DNA of 64,000 bases from Stagnihabitans tardus (lineage in GTDB: Bacteria; Pseudomonadota; Alphaproteobacteria; Rhodobacterales; Rhodobacteraceae): contig NZ_JAABNR010000003.1 of the NCBI RefSeq assembly GCF_009925085.1, positions 124,001-188,000 on the forward strand. Direction: 5' to 3'. A program made the translations under genes and the position numbers. Positions 18,785-27,434 of this stretch are shown here, piece by piece; the first letter of the stretch is position 1, and the number at the start of each line of letters is the position of its first letter. The notes under the pieces were generated by a model. That model was not told the DNA's origin. It ran no database searches and saw only the letters and a program-made list of their open reading frames with translations.

Positions 18785-20053
18785 TTAGACCGGGCCCGTA
18801 TACTCGAAGAGAAGACAGGACACGTCATCGGGAAAATCCTGTCCGCCCGTATGGTCGGACAGGTCCCACATCAGGGATTCCAGAAGCTCGTTGCCCTGCA
18901 AGCCCGCGGAACCACGCAGGATTTTCGCCAGACCCTCTTCGCCAAGGTCGCCCGTCGGGCCTGGGCATTCGGTCACGCCATCCGACACGAGGAAAAGCCG
19001 GTCGCCGGGCAAAAGCACCGAAGAGACGGTCTGGTAATCCGCCCCCGGGATCAGACCAATCGGCATCCCGCCATTCCCCAGCCGGTCCACCGCCCCCGTG
19101 CGCCGCAGGATCAAGGGATGGGGATGGCCCGCCTGGACCAGGTGCAGCTCGCCCGAAATCAGGTCGATCTCGGCATAGGCCAGGGTGAAATACTGCTCGA
19201 CCTGCACATCCTCCAGCATCATGCGGTTGAGCCGGGTTGCGACCTCATCCGGGGGGAAGGCGTCGCGGGCACCTTCGGATGTCAGGGTCAGGGCGATGTT
19301 CTGATCCGGCGCGCCCGAGGACAAAAGCCCCGCCAGCCGCGCCGTCATCATGGCACTGGCGACGCCATGGCCGGAAACATCCACCGAAAACAAGGCGATG
19401 CGGCGTTCGTCGATGATGAAGGACCCGGCAAGGTCGCCCCCCACATGGCCCGAGGGCTGGATCATCAGCCAGGCTTTGCCAAGGCCGAAGTCGATATAGC
19501 GGTCGCGCACCAGCGACTGTTGCAGCTTGCGCGCCTCGATCAGGTCGCGGTCGAGCGAATCATAGAGCTTCTGGATCTGGCCCAGCGTGGTCGAGACAAG
19601 TTGGTTCTTGAAGATCAGCTCGTTCTGCATCGAAACGATTCGCTGCCCCGCCCGCAGCCGCGCCCGCAGCTCGTCGGAATTGACCGGCTTGGACAGGAAA
19701 TCGTCGGCCCCATTCTCCAGCCCATCCGCCACCTCGGCTTTTTCGGATTTCGAGGTCAGGAGGATGAAATAGCCATAGCTTTCATGCGGCAGGGCGCGGA
19801 AGGCCTGGCAGAATTCAAGCCCCGTCATGCCGGTCATCACCCAGTCCGACAGGACGATGTCGAACTTTTCGCTGCGGCAGAACTCCAGCGCGGCCTCACC
19901 CGACTCGGCCTCGGTCACCAGGTAACCCCAGCGTTCGAGCTGCATCGTCAGGATGCGGCGCTGCGCCCGGCTGTCGTCGACGACCAGGACGCGCACCGGG
20001 CTGGCCGGGGCGTCAAGGGACGAATCGTCTGCTTTGGTCGGCGAGGGCATCAT
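18785..20053 (-). CDS. Response regulator with C-terminal PP2C/SpoIIE-type phosphatase
   Basis: An N-terminal receiver domain (about residues 20-140) has the acidic pair in VLVVDDS, the phospho-acceptor aspartate D70 in LSDWVMTG, and KPVN. A helical linker (ELIFKNQLVSTTLGQIQKLYDSLDR) leads into a PP2C-type Ser/Thr phosphatase domain with PSGHVGGDLAG, VDVSGHGVASAMM, LVSDGVTE and DDVSCLLFE. This is the layout of RsbU-like regulators that act on anti-sigma-antagonist proteins, or of HsbR-like proteins. I used ATG 20053; an in-frame TTG at 20059 is possible. The Hpt gene at 20223 starts divergently 169 bp away, so phosphate may pass between the two products (inference). It converges with sapC. 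Confidence 0.88.
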   Translation of the reverse strand: MMPSPTKADDSSLDAPASPVRVLVVDDSRAQRRILTMQLERWGYLVTEAESGEAALEFCRSEKFDIVLSDWVMTGMTGLEFCQAFRALPHESYGYFILLTSKSEKAEVADGLENGADDFLSKPVNSDELRARLRAGQRIVSMQNELIFKNQLVSTTLGQIQKLYDSLDRDLIEARKLQQSLVRDRYIDFGLGKAWLMIQPSGHVGGDLAGSFIIDERRIALFSVDVSGHGVASAMMTARLAGLLSSGAPDQNIALTLTSEGARDAFPPDEVATRLNRMMLEDVQVEQYFTLAYAEIDLISGELHLVQAGHPHPLILRRTGAVDRLGNGGMPIGLIPGADYQTVSSVLLPGDRLFLVSDGVTECPGPTGDLGEEGLAKILRGSAGLQGNELLESLMWDLSDHTGGQDFPDDVSCLLFEYTGPV

Positions 20054-20222
20054 CAACAAGGGCCTGATTTCGGAGCGGTTTTACCCGGTTCAGACCCTGT
20101 TCTCCCCCAGCGCGGGTTAAGGCGTGGTGAAGACTAAAACTCTCGCGAACCCGGGGCGGATTAACGCGCTGTTCATACGCGGCTGGCACGATGTCCCTGG
20201 GTGAAGTGAATGGGGTAGGACC

Positions 20223-20567
20223 ATGACTGACGATCGGTTGATCGACTGGGCGCGTGTGCGCGAATTGCGCTATGAAATCGGCGAAGATGGCTTTGAAGAG
20301 GTCGTCGGCCTCTTCCTGGACGAGGCGGATGAGACCGTCGCGCGGCTGTCTCCCGATGTGGGCGCCAAGAAATTCGCCGCCGACCTGCATTACCTGAAGG
20401 GGGCGGCGCTGAACCTGGGCTTCCAGGCCCTGGCCGCCTGCTGCCAGGACGGCGAAAGGCGGGCCAACCAGGGTGACCTTTCGGTCGATCTTGACCTTCT
20501 GCGGTCCACCTATGCCGAAAGCCGGGCAAGATTCCTTGGCGGACAGGAAGAAGCCTTCGCAGCCTGA
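20223..20567 (+). CDS. Histidine phosphotransfer (Hpt) domain protein
   Basis: A 114-residue single-domain protein, helical throughout, with the Hpt signature LHYLKGAALNLG; His56 is the expected phospho-accepting residue. Such proteins shuttle phosphate between hybrid kinases and receiver domains. It is divergent from the receiver-PP2C gene at 18785, its most obvious candidate partner in the window, and is followed 58 bp downstream by argG on the same strand. No transmembrane or other domain is seen. The specific partner is inferred from position only. Confidence 0.85.
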   Translation: MTDDRLIDWARVRELRYEIGEDGFEEVVGLFLDEADETVARLSPDVGAKKFAADLHYLKGAALNLGFQALAACCQDGERRANQGDLSVDLDLLRSTYAESRARFLGGQEEAFAA

Positions 20568-20625
20568 CTTGTGACGCGGCGCCAAAGGGATTATTCCCGC
20601 CCGGAACCCTTTGCCGGAGCGTCCC

Positions 20626-21855
20626 ATGTCCTTCAAGCCGAAGAAAGTCGTCCTTGCCTATTCGGGCGGGCTCGATACGTCCATCATCCTGAAATGGCTG
20701 CAGACCGAATATGGCTGCGAGGTGGTGACCTTTACCGCCGACCTCGGCCAGGGCGAAGAGCTGGAGCCGGCGCGGCAGAAGGCGATCCTGATGGGGATCG
20801 AGGAGAAGAACATCCATATCGTCGACGTGCGCGAGGAATTCGTGCGCGACTTCGTCTTCCCGATGTTCCGGGCGAATGCGCTTTACGAGGGGCTCTACCT
20901 GCTGGGCACTTCGATTGCGCGGCCCCTGATCTCGCAGCACCTGGTGCGCATCGCGCATGAGACCGGGGCCGACGCGGTCGCCCATGGCGCGACGGGCAAG
21001 GGCAACGACCAGGTGCGGTTCGAGCTTTCCGCCGCCGCCCTGGACCCCGCGATCAAGGTCATCGCGCCCTGGCGCCTGTGGGACCTGACCTCGCGCACCA
21101 AGCTTCTGGAGTTCGCCGAGGCGAACCAGATCCCGATCGCCAAGGACAAGCGCGGCGAAGCGCCTTTCAGCGTCGATGCGAACCTGCTGCACACCTCCTC
21201 CGAAGGCAAAGTGCTGGAGAACCCGGCGGAAGAGGCGCCGGAGTTCGTCTATCAGCGCGTGACGCCGGTCGAACAGGCTCCGAACACGCCGGAATATGTC
21301 GAGATCACCTTCGAGAAGGGCGATGCGGTCGCGATCAATGGTGAGGCCCTGTCGCCCGCCACGATCCTCGCCCGTCTGAACGAGATCGGCGGCAAGCACG
21401 GCGTGGGTCTGTTGGACCTGGTGGAAAACCGCTTCGTCGGGATGAAGTCGCGCGGGCTCTATGAGACCCCCGGCGGCACGATCCTCCTGGAGGCTCACCG
21501 TGGCATCGAGCAGATCACGCTGGACAGCGGCGCGGGTCACCTGAAGGACTCGATCATGCCGCGCTATGCCGAGCTGATCTACAACGGCTTCTGGTTCAGC
21601 CCCGAGCGTGAGGCGCTGCAGGCGCTGATCGACAAGACGCAGGAACATGTCTCGGGCACGGTGCGGGTCAAGCTCTACAAGGGCTCGGCGCGGACGGTGG
21701 CGCGGTGGTCCGATGCCAGCCTCTATAGCGAAAAGCACGTGACCTTCGAGGAAGACGCCGGCGCCTATGACCAGAAGGACGCCGAGGGCTTCATCCGCCT
21801 GAACGCGCTGCGGCTGAAGCTGGTGGCAACGCGCAACGCGCGGGTCAAGAAGTAG
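20626..21855 (+). CDS. argG: Argininosuccinate synthase
   Basis: This 409-residue enzyme joins citrulline and aspartate, with ATP converted to AMP and pyrophosphate, to form argininosuccinate in arginine synthesis. The N-terminal PP-loop ATP site AYSGGLDTS is at residues 11-19, and the conserved motifs [14 protein letters not shown] and ARPLIS follow. Length is normal for the bacterial family. ATG 20626 is preceded by GGAG; an in-frame TTG at 20611 lacks that support. A strong hairpin lies 20 bp past the stop, between argG and the convergent RTX gene. Confidence 0.97.
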   Translation: MSFKPKKVVLAYSGGLDTSIILKWLQTEYGCEVVTFTADLGQGEELEPARQKAILMGIEEKNIHIVDVREEFVRDFVFPMFRANALYEGLYLLGTSIARPLISQHLVRIAHETGADAVAHGATGKGNDQVRFELSAAALDPAIKVIAPWRLWDLTSRTKLLEFAEANQIPIAKDKRGEAPFSVDANLLHTSSEGKVLENPAEEAPEFVYQRVTPVEQAPNTPEYVEITFEKGDAVAINGEALSPATILARLNEIGGKHGVGLLDLVENRFVGMKSRGLYETPGGTILLEAHRGIEQITLDSGAGHLKDSIMPRYAELIYNGFWFSPEREALQALIDKTQEHVSGTVRVKLYKGSARTVARWSDASLYSEKHVTFEEDAGAYDQKDAEGFIRLNALRLKLVATRNARVKK

Positions 21856-21874
21856 CCCACTCCGCAAGACCAAA

Positions 21875-21908
21875 GGCGCCCCGGGCTTGACTTGGGGCGC
21901 CTCTTGTT
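21875..21908. terminator. Bidirectional intrinsic terminator between argG and the RTX gene
   Basis: Perfect 8-bp stem GGCGCCCC (21875-21882) and GGGGCGCC (21894-21901) with an 11-nt loop, followed by TCTTGTTTC on the plus strand and preceded by CAAA, giving a short T tract on the minus strand. The flanking genes converge here. Confidence 0.75.
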
Positions 21909-21915
21909 TCGGGCC

Positions 21916-23778
21916 TCAGATGAACTGCAAATCGCCCGCGACGAGGGCGGTGAAGTTCAGCAGCGTGATCTGCTCGCCCCCCGCAAAGGTCAGGACGGTA
22001 TTGCCCCCCACCACGGCAGCATGGGCGGTCAGGACTTCGGCCGCCGTCAGCTCGCCCTCGGCCAGCCAAAGCGCGTGATCCAGCCGCAGGAAGTCATCAG
22101 CGGCGAAGTCGATGGCGCGGTCGAGGCCACCACCCCGGCGCAGGATGAAGACATCGGCCCCCGCACCGCCTCCGAGCGTGTCGTTGCCCGCGCCGCCGTC
22201 CAGCCTGTCGCCATCGAGCCCGCCGTAAAGCTGATCCGCCGCCGCCCCGCCGCGCAGGACATCGCGCCCGGCCTCCCCGCGCAGGAAGTCCGACCCTTCG
22301 CCGCCCGAGATCCCGTCCGCCCCGTCACCGCCGAAGAAGGAATCCGCCCCCGCCCCGCCCGAGAGCATGTCATTGCCGCCGCCTCCGGTCAGGGTGTCAT
22401 TGCCCGCCCCGCCATAGATCGCGTCATTGCCGAGTTTCCCGTCGATGAGGTCATTGCCCGCAAGCCCCGCGATGGCGTCATGCGTGCCCGTGCCATTGAT
22501 CGCATCCGAGCCGCCGGTCGGCTGCAAGCCTCCGCTGGTGGACGAGAGCGTCAGGGTCACGGCATGCAGCGTGTCGCTGATGCCGTTGACCGGATTGGCG
22601 CCGAGATCGGTATAGGTCAGGATCACCCGCCCGTCGTTGAAGGCGGTCAGATGCGGGTCGGTCTGGTCTCCGGCGAGCGCGTTGCCCTGGATGATGACCG
22701 TGGTTCCCAGTTGCTGGGCATCGGAATCGAAATGCGCGGCCAGGATATCCAGACCATTCGCGCCCTGTGTCACCCAGGCGACAACGAAGGTCCCGTCCTG
22801 CAGCGCCACGACGTCGTAATCCGGCTTGCCGGTGTTCAGCGTGATGGCGCTGTTCAGCGTGGCGGTTCCGATCTGCGCGCCCCAGGCGGTGAAGCTTTGC
22901 AGCACGAGGCGCGAGGCGGCGGCGCCATTCGGGACAAGGGCCGTCAGAAGGAAGCCGCCCTGGGTAAAGGCCTCGGGGTCGGTCGGGCTGTAAAGGCCGG
23001 GGTTGGTGGCGGTCACCCGCACATCCTTGGCGAGCGCGCCAAGCAGCGTGCCGAAGAAAACCGGCTCCACCAGGCCGGGGATGCCGACCGGGGCGCCGTT
23101 GACCGAGGAATCCGACAGCCGCAGGATCGCCGTCCCGTTTGCCGTCTTGCCCGAGATGACGAGATTGCCTCCGGCCAGCTGGGTGACGGCGGTGATCTCG
23201 GCATAGCCCGCGGCGTCGAGGTCGTCGATCAGGCCATCGACCTGGCCCGTCGGGTCATAGACCGTGACGGTATTCCCGTTGGAAATCGCGGCCACAGAGC
23301 CATTTGACAGGCCGGTGATGAAGTTCTTCGTCTCGGCCGCGCCAGGCTGATCGGGATCGAGATCGACCGAGGTCACCGGGCCGTTGCCATAGTCGACCGG
23401 GACGACATTCCCCGCTCCGTCATAGCGGACCATGAAAGTGTCGGTGTCGCTGAAGGAGGTCCCCCAGGTGAGCGTGGAGTCGTAGGAGATCACGAAGCCG
23501 CCCCCTGCGAGGGGGGCCACCCTGGGATTGGCCTGGACACCGGGAGAGAAGAGGTTGACCTGGATCGCCTCTCCGACCGCGGTGCCGTCGGCGTTGTAGA
23601 TCCGGGCGAAGATCGCGCCATCGGTGTCGGCGATGCCCTCGACCGGGCGGCCCAGGACCTCTTGCCAGACGACGACATAGCGGCCGTCGGTCAGGGTGGT
23701 GATGTCGGTGCTGCGGCCGGTCGCGTCCAGGCCGAGGGATTCAATGAGGAATGTGCTGCTTTGGGCGGAAATCGACAT
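21916..23778 (-). CDS. RTX calcium-binding protein, probable type I secretion substrate
   Basis: A 620-residue protein. Residues 1 to about 410 hold beta-rich repeats ending in phrases like DGRYVVVW, GGGFVISY, DGTFVVAWVT and NDGRVILTYTD, resembling a beta-propeller. From about 425 to 545 it has RTX nonapeptide repeats (GGAGNDTLTGGGGNDML and others) that bind calcium and form a parallel beta-roll. The C-terminus (ITLLNFTALVAGDLQFI) has the hydrophobic uncleaved character of type I secretion signals, and no N-terminal signal peptide is present. It is probably exported by an ABC/HlyD/TolC system encoded elsewhere; the extracellular function cannot be told. It has its own promoter (23810-23837) and ends at a shared terminator with argG. 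Confidence 0.9.
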   Translation of the reverse strand: MSISAQSSTFLIESLGLDATGRSTDITTLTDGRYVVVWQEVLGRPVEGIADTDGAIFARIYNADGTAVGEAIQVNLFSPGVQANPRVAPLAGGGFVISYDSTLTWGTSFSDTDTFMVRYDGAGNVVPVDYGNGPVTSVDLDPDQPGAAETKNFITGLSNGSVAAISNGNTVTVYDPTGQVDGLIDDLDAAGYAEITAVTQLAGGNLVISGKTANGTAILRLSDSSVNGAPVGIPGLVEPVFFGTLLGALAKDVRVTATNPGLYSPTDPEAFTQGGFLLTALVPNGAAASRLVLQSFTAWGAQIGTATLNSAITLNTGKPDYDVVALQDGTFVVAWVTQGANGLDILAAHFDSDAQQLGTTVIIQGNALAGDQTDPHLTAFNDGRVILTYTDLGANPVNGISDTLHAVTLTLSSTSGGLQPTGGSDAINGTGTHDAIAGLAGNDLIDGKLGNDAIYGGAGNDTLTGGGGNDMLSGGAGADSFFGGDGADGISGGEGSDFLRGEAGRDVLRGGAAADQLYGGLDGDRLDGGAGNDTLGGGAGADVFILRRGGGLDRAIDFAADDFLRLDHALWLAEGELTAAEVLTAHAAVVGGNTVLTFAGGEQITLLNFTALVAGDLQFI

Positions 23779-23809
23779 GGCCTGCTCGTTTTTATTGTTT
23801 CTGGGGCGG

Positions 23810-23837
23810 ACGATATCCGCTGGCCTTGGCCTGTCAA
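23810..23837 (-). promoter_or_regulatory. Promoter of the RTX gene
   Basis: On the minus strand TTGACA (complement of 23832-23837) is followed after 16 bp by TATCGT (complement of 23810-23815), about 35 bp upstream of the ATG at 23778. The -35 is perfect and the -10 matches four of six consensus bases. Confidence 0.5.
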
Positions 23838-23854
23838 GAAAACCGCCCCTCGGG

Positions 23855-24568
23855 TCAGACGAATTTCCTCAGGGCCTCGTAATGCGGCAACGCCTGGTCG
23901 CAGAGGCGTTGCAGGTTGGGAGGGAGGTCGGGCAGCGGGCCCTCGGGGTCGCCGAAGCCGGTGGAGGCATGGACGGCGTTGTACCAATGCGGCGCCCAGG
24001 CGCCGTCGAAGGGTTTCGGGCCCGCGGGCCAGGAGAGCATCTTTTCGGTGAAAGGGATGTTCAGCCGGGCGCAGAGGCGGGAGAGGGTTTCGCGCGGGGT
24101 GGCGCGGATATCGGCGCTGTCGACGACCGGGGGGGTCTGGCCGGTCATTTGGGCCACTTGGTCGAAGAGCTCGGATTGCTGGGTGAAGCCGATGTCGGAG
24201 AGCGTCGGGGATTCGCGCTTTTGGGCATAGGAGGCGATGACCCGGGCGGGGTGGCGGATCAGGAAGGCGTTGGTGAGGTGCTTGAGGAAGCCCCGGTCGA
24301 AGCTGGGGATCATGTGGAGCGTCATGTGTTTTTGGTAAAACAGGCTCTGTGATGGCGATTTCATGCAGAGGGCGGCGACGCGGGCCGGGTCGGGCTCTCC
24401 GGCTGCGATGACCTCTGGGGCCATTGGGTGGGGGAGTTTCGTGGCCTGAAGATAGGTGGCGTAGAAGGGTTCATCCCAGACGGCGCAGTCTCCGCGCGCC
24501 GCGAAGGCGTAGAGCATGGCGGTGGAGAGGTTGCGCGGGCCGCTCCACATGGCGATTATTTGGGTCAT
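23855..24568 (-). CDS. Sulfotransferase-like P-loop protein
   Basis: This 237-residue protein begins MTQIIAMWSGPRNLSTAML, the modified 5'-phosphosulfate-binding loop of a bacterial branch of the sulfotransferase superfamily. Further conserved pieces are LIRHPARVIASYAQKR (3'-phosphate-binding region) and ETLSRLCARLNIPF. The family is expected to use PAPS, but many members have no known substrate. It is the third gene of a same-strand set after a GT61 glycosyltransferase and a class IV aminotransferase, and class IV aminotransferases are often found beside this type. The 96-bp gap to the aminotransferase contains a GC-rich hairpin element. Confidence 0.8.
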   Translation of the reverse strand: MTQIIAMWSGPRNLSTAMLYAFAARGDCAVWDEPFYATYLQATKLPHPMAPEVIAAGEPDPARVAALCMKSPSQSLFYQKHMTLHMIPSFDRGFLKHLTNAFLIRHPARVIASYAQKRESPTLSDIGFTQQSELFDQVAQMTGQTPPVVDSADIRATPRETLSRLCARLNIPFTEKMLSWPAGPKPFDGAWAPHWYNAVHASTGFGDPEGPLPDLPPNLQRLCDQALPHYEALRKFV

Positions 24569-24590
24569 GGTGGTCCTTGGTGGCTGAGCG

Positions 24591-24651
24591 CCGGGGGTTT
24601 CACACCCCCGGACCCCCGTGGGATATTTATGAAAAGATGAAAGGGATGGGG
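24591..24651. repeat. Short palindromic intergenic element with conserved AT-rich tail
   Basis: A hairpin CCGGGGG (24591-24597) / CCCCCGG (24605-24611) is followed by GACCCCCGTGG and an AT-rich tail GATATTTATGAAAAGATG. From memory, a very similar unit (GC hairpin, then GGATATTTATGAAAAGATGAA) recurs between genes in many Rhodobacteraceae genomes. Only this copy was noticed in the window. It could act as a terminator or mRNA 3'-end element for the aminotransferase transcript on the minus strand. Confidence 0.5.
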
Positions 24652-24664
24652 GCGTGCTTGCGGG

Positions 24665-25561
24665 TCATGCGCCGACCAATTGCTTGTAGAGCGCGCGGAT
24701 CTTTTCGGTCATGGGGCCGAGTTGGCCGGTGCCGATGGTCCTGCCGTCGATCATGCCGACCGGGGTTTGGGCGCCGAAAGTGCCGGTCAGGAAGGCCTCA
24801 TCCGCCGAATAGGTTTCGACGAGGGAGAAGTTCTTTTCCTTCACGGTTATGCCGTTGGCGCGGCAGAGGTCGATGACCTTCTGGCGGGTGATGCCGTTCA
24901 TGCAGTAGTCGCCGGTGGAGGTCCAGACCTCTCCCTTCCTCACGATGAAGAAGTTGCAGGCATTGGTCGTGTTCACGAAGCCATGGATGTCGAGCATCAG
25001 CGCCTCATCCGCGCCGGCTTTTTCGGCGGCAATGCAGGCCAGGATGCAGTTGAGTTTCGAGTGGGAGTTCAACTTGGGGTCCTGGGTCATCGGCAGGCCG
25101 CGCAGGTGGGGCACGGTGGCGAGGCGGATGGGCCTTGGGAGCTTTTGGCGCGAGTGTTCCATGATGATCGTCATGGTCGGGCCTTGTTGCGAGAGCCTGG
25201 GGTTCTGGAAGGGGCGGGTCTTCACCCCCCGCGTCACCATCAGGCGGGCATGGGCGTCGGTCACCATGCCATTGGCCGCTTGCGTGTCTGTGACGGCCTT
25301 TTTGACCTCTTTCTTGGTGCGGGCGATGTCGAGGTCGATGGCCTTGGCGGCCTCGAAGAGGCGGTCGATATGTTCGTCGAGGAAGGTCCATTTCCCGTTG
25401 TAGAGGCGAATGCCCTCCCAGACGCCGTCGCCCAGCATGAAGCCCGAGTCATAGACCGAGACCAGGGCCTGGGCCTTGGGGACGATCTTGCCGTTCAGCC
25501 AGATCAGGATTTCCTCGTTGCGGGCGTCTTCTTCGGCCTGGTGGGTGGATACTTCGGTCAT
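24665..25561 (-). CDS. Class IV PLP-dependent aminotransferase (branched-chain or D-amino-acid type)
   Basis: A 298-residue fold-type IV aminotransferase. Visible features are the substrate/PLP region SVYDSGFMLGDGVWEGIRLYNG near residue 40, the probable Schiff-base lysine K169 in NSHSKLNCILA, and FIVRKGEVWTST with GITRQKVIDLCR toward the C-terminus. The family covers branched-chain aminotransferases, D-amino-acid aminotransferases and aminodeoxychorismate lyases, and sequence alone does not decide which this is. The gene starts 6 bp after the stop of the GT61 gene, so the two are co-transcribed, and a sulfotransferase-like gene follows. Confidence 0.85.
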   Translation of the reverse strand: MTEVSTHQAEEDARNEEILIWLNGKIVPKAQALVSVYDSGFMLGDGVWEGIRLYNGKWTFLDEHIDRLFEAAKAIDLDIARTKKEVKKAVTDTQAANGMVTDAHARLMVTRGVKTRPFQNPRLSQQGPTMTIIMEHSRQKLPRPIRLATVPHLRGLPMTQDPKLNSHSKLNCILACIAAEKAGADEALMLDIHGFVNTTNACNFFIVRKGEVWTSTGDYCMNGITRQKVIDLCRANGITVKEKNFSLVETYSADEAFLTGTFGAQTPVGMIDGRTIGTGQLGPMTEKIRALYKQLVGA

Positions 25562-25567
25562 TGGTCC

Positions 25568-27316
25568 TCAAGCCGTCTGGGCGATGTCGGGGTTGTAGAA
25601 GTCGCGAACCCAGGGGCGGGCGCGGGAGAAGGCCTCGAAACGGTCGGGGAAGCCGTCGTGCAGGGTGGCGAGCAGCGTTCCGACCAGCTCGCCCTGGTTC
25701 ATCGCCCGGGCGCACCAGAGCATGCGGATCAGCACGGCCCAATCGCTGGGATCGGCGCGATAGGCGCAGTAGAGAGCGGCCAGGGTCTGGGCCCTGTCGC
25801 CCTGGTGGTCGGCCAAGTCGGCCATGGCCAGGGACAGGCCGGTGTGACCCTCGGCCAGGTGCTTATGTGTCTCGAACAAGGCCCGGGCGCGGTCATATTC
25901 GCCAAGTTGCATCAGGGTCTGACCCAGGATTTGGACCTCGGCGGCGGTCTGGAACTCGGGGATCTGGTCCAGAAGCGCCACCACGACGGACATGACGCGG
26001 GCGAGGCCCAGGCGCGAGAGATGGACGGGGACGATGCCGTCCTCGGAGAAGAGGGGCTCGCGGGTCGGGTCCTCGGCGTCGAAATCGGCGAAGAAGGTCA
26101 GGTAGCGGCAGCCGGATACGGCGGCCAGGGGCCAGAAGTCGCTCCAGCGGTATTGCGCGGTTTGCAGGGTGCCAAGCTCGATGACGGTGGCGTCGGGCGG
26201 GGCGAAGAGCATGTTGGTGAAACCGGCGCCGTGGTAGGAGATCATCATCTCGGCCCCCGCCATCAGGGCGATCTGGTCCAGGGGCGCCAGACGCTCGAAG
26301 GCCACGGATTCGAAGCCGAAAAGGCGGAGCATGTCGAGGATCTCGTCCTCTCCCTTCATCCGCCGGTCGCGGGCTTCGCCTTCGCGGGTGACCCAGAAGC
26401 GCTTGGGCAGGTGGGAGGTGTCGCGGCCCTGGATCGCCTTCAGCGCCCGGGCGCGGAGCTTGAAGAGCGAGGAGTCGACCGCATGGCCTGCGAGGATGGC
26501 GTGGGAGGCGCGGGTGGCGCGGCGGCCCTTCCAGGCGCCGACCGGGGGGAATTCGTGTTCGAAAGCGTCAAGTTCGGCGTTGGAGAACTGGTAGAGCGAG
26601 GCGGTGAAGTTGTAGGGCACGACGACCGCGTCGTGATGTGCGGGGCTGCGGTCGAAGATCACGCGGGGGGAGAGTTCGGGGAAGAGGGCCTCGACGAAGG
26701 CGCGGGTGAAGGCGCGGGTCTTGTCCTCGTTGTTCGGGAAATGCAGGTAGATCGGGCCCTTGAGGCCGGTCTCCTCGACCAGGCAGAGCTGGCACAGGCT
26801 TTCGGTCAGGAAGTGGTAGTAGTTGAAGGTGTTGCGGCACTCGATGGCGATGGGGGTCTCGGGGGGGAGGGTCGGCGCCAGGGTCAGCTGGCGGGGGCCG
26901 GGGACGGCTTGCAGGCGGGTGAAGTGATCGGCCAGGGTCGTGTCGCCCTCGGGGTCGACCTCTTCGTTCTCCCAGACATAGCGGTTCAAGAGCCTCAGGC
27001 CCGCTGCGCCCGAGATCAGGCAGCGGTCGCCTTGGGTGACCCAGGACTTGCGGAACCAGACATCGGTCAGATGGACCGGGACGGTCGCGGTTTCCAGCGC
27101 GCGGGTGAACATGCGGTCGCGCTTGGTGGCGGAAAGGGTGGCGGTGATGCGCTCGGCGATGGACGGGTGTTCGGAGGCCACGAAGCCATGGATGCGGCCG
27201 GCGGGGATCGACCGCCAGAGGAACTTTGGCTGACGCAGGACATGGAAGCCGGGGGCGTGGAACGGGTCGAGGATCAGGTCCTCGGGGGGCAGGTCGAAGT
27301 GGATCTGGTTCTGCAT
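25568..27316 (-). CDS. Glycosyltransferase family 61 protein with C-terminal TPR-like region
   Basis: A 582-residue protein. The central part carries the GT61 (DUF563) pattern: RNTFNYYHFLTESLCQLCL, PKRFWVTREGEARDRRM and, near the end of the domain, MAGAEMMISYHGAGFTNMLFAPPDATVIELG. GT61 enzymes transfer xylose, GlcNAc or similar sugars in polysaccharide or glycoprotein synthesis; the acceptor here is unknown. The last 130 residues are helical and repeat-like (AEVQILGQTLMQLGEYDRARALFETH), suggesting TPR helices. I chose ATG 27316 over an in-frame TTG at 27352 with no ribosome-binding site. It is the first gene of the set with the aminotransferase and sulfotransferase and is divergent from mutS. 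Confidence 0.82.
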   Translation of the reverse strand: MQNQIHFDLPPEDLILDPFHAPGFHVLRQPKFLWRSIPAGRIHGFVASEHPSIAERITATLSATKRDRMFTRALETATVPVHLTDVWFRKSWVTQGDRCLISGAAGLRLLNRYVWENEEVDPEGDTTLADHFTRLQAVPGPRQLTLAPTLPPETPIAIECRNTFNYYHFLTESLCQLCLVEETGLKGPIYLHFPNNEDKTRAFTRAFVEALFPELSPRVIFDRSPAHHDAVVVPYNFTASLYQFSNAELDAFEHEFPPVGAWKGRRATRASHAILAGHAVDSSLFKLRARALKAIQGRDTSHLPKRFWVTREGEARDRRMKGEDEILDMLRLFGFESVAFERLAPLDQIALMAGAEMMISYHGAGFTNMLFAPPDATVIELGTLQTAQYRWSDFWPLAAVSGCRYLTFFADFDAEDPTREPLFSEDGIVPVHLSRLGLARVMSVVVALLDQIPEFQTAAEVQILGQTLMQLGEYDRARALFETHKHLAEGHTGLSLAMADLADHQGDRAQTLAALYCAYRADPSDWAVLIRMLWCARAMNQGELVGTLLATLHDGFPDRFEAFSRARPWVRDFYNPDIAQTA

Positions 27317-27434
27317 GGACGCGCCCGATTGTTTCCGGGGCGAGAATAGCAAAGGAGGCGGGGCTTACCAGTGGCTTGACGGGTTCCCTTTTCGCCTTGG
27401 CGGTGGTTTTGTGACCGGATAAGGGGAGGGGCCC

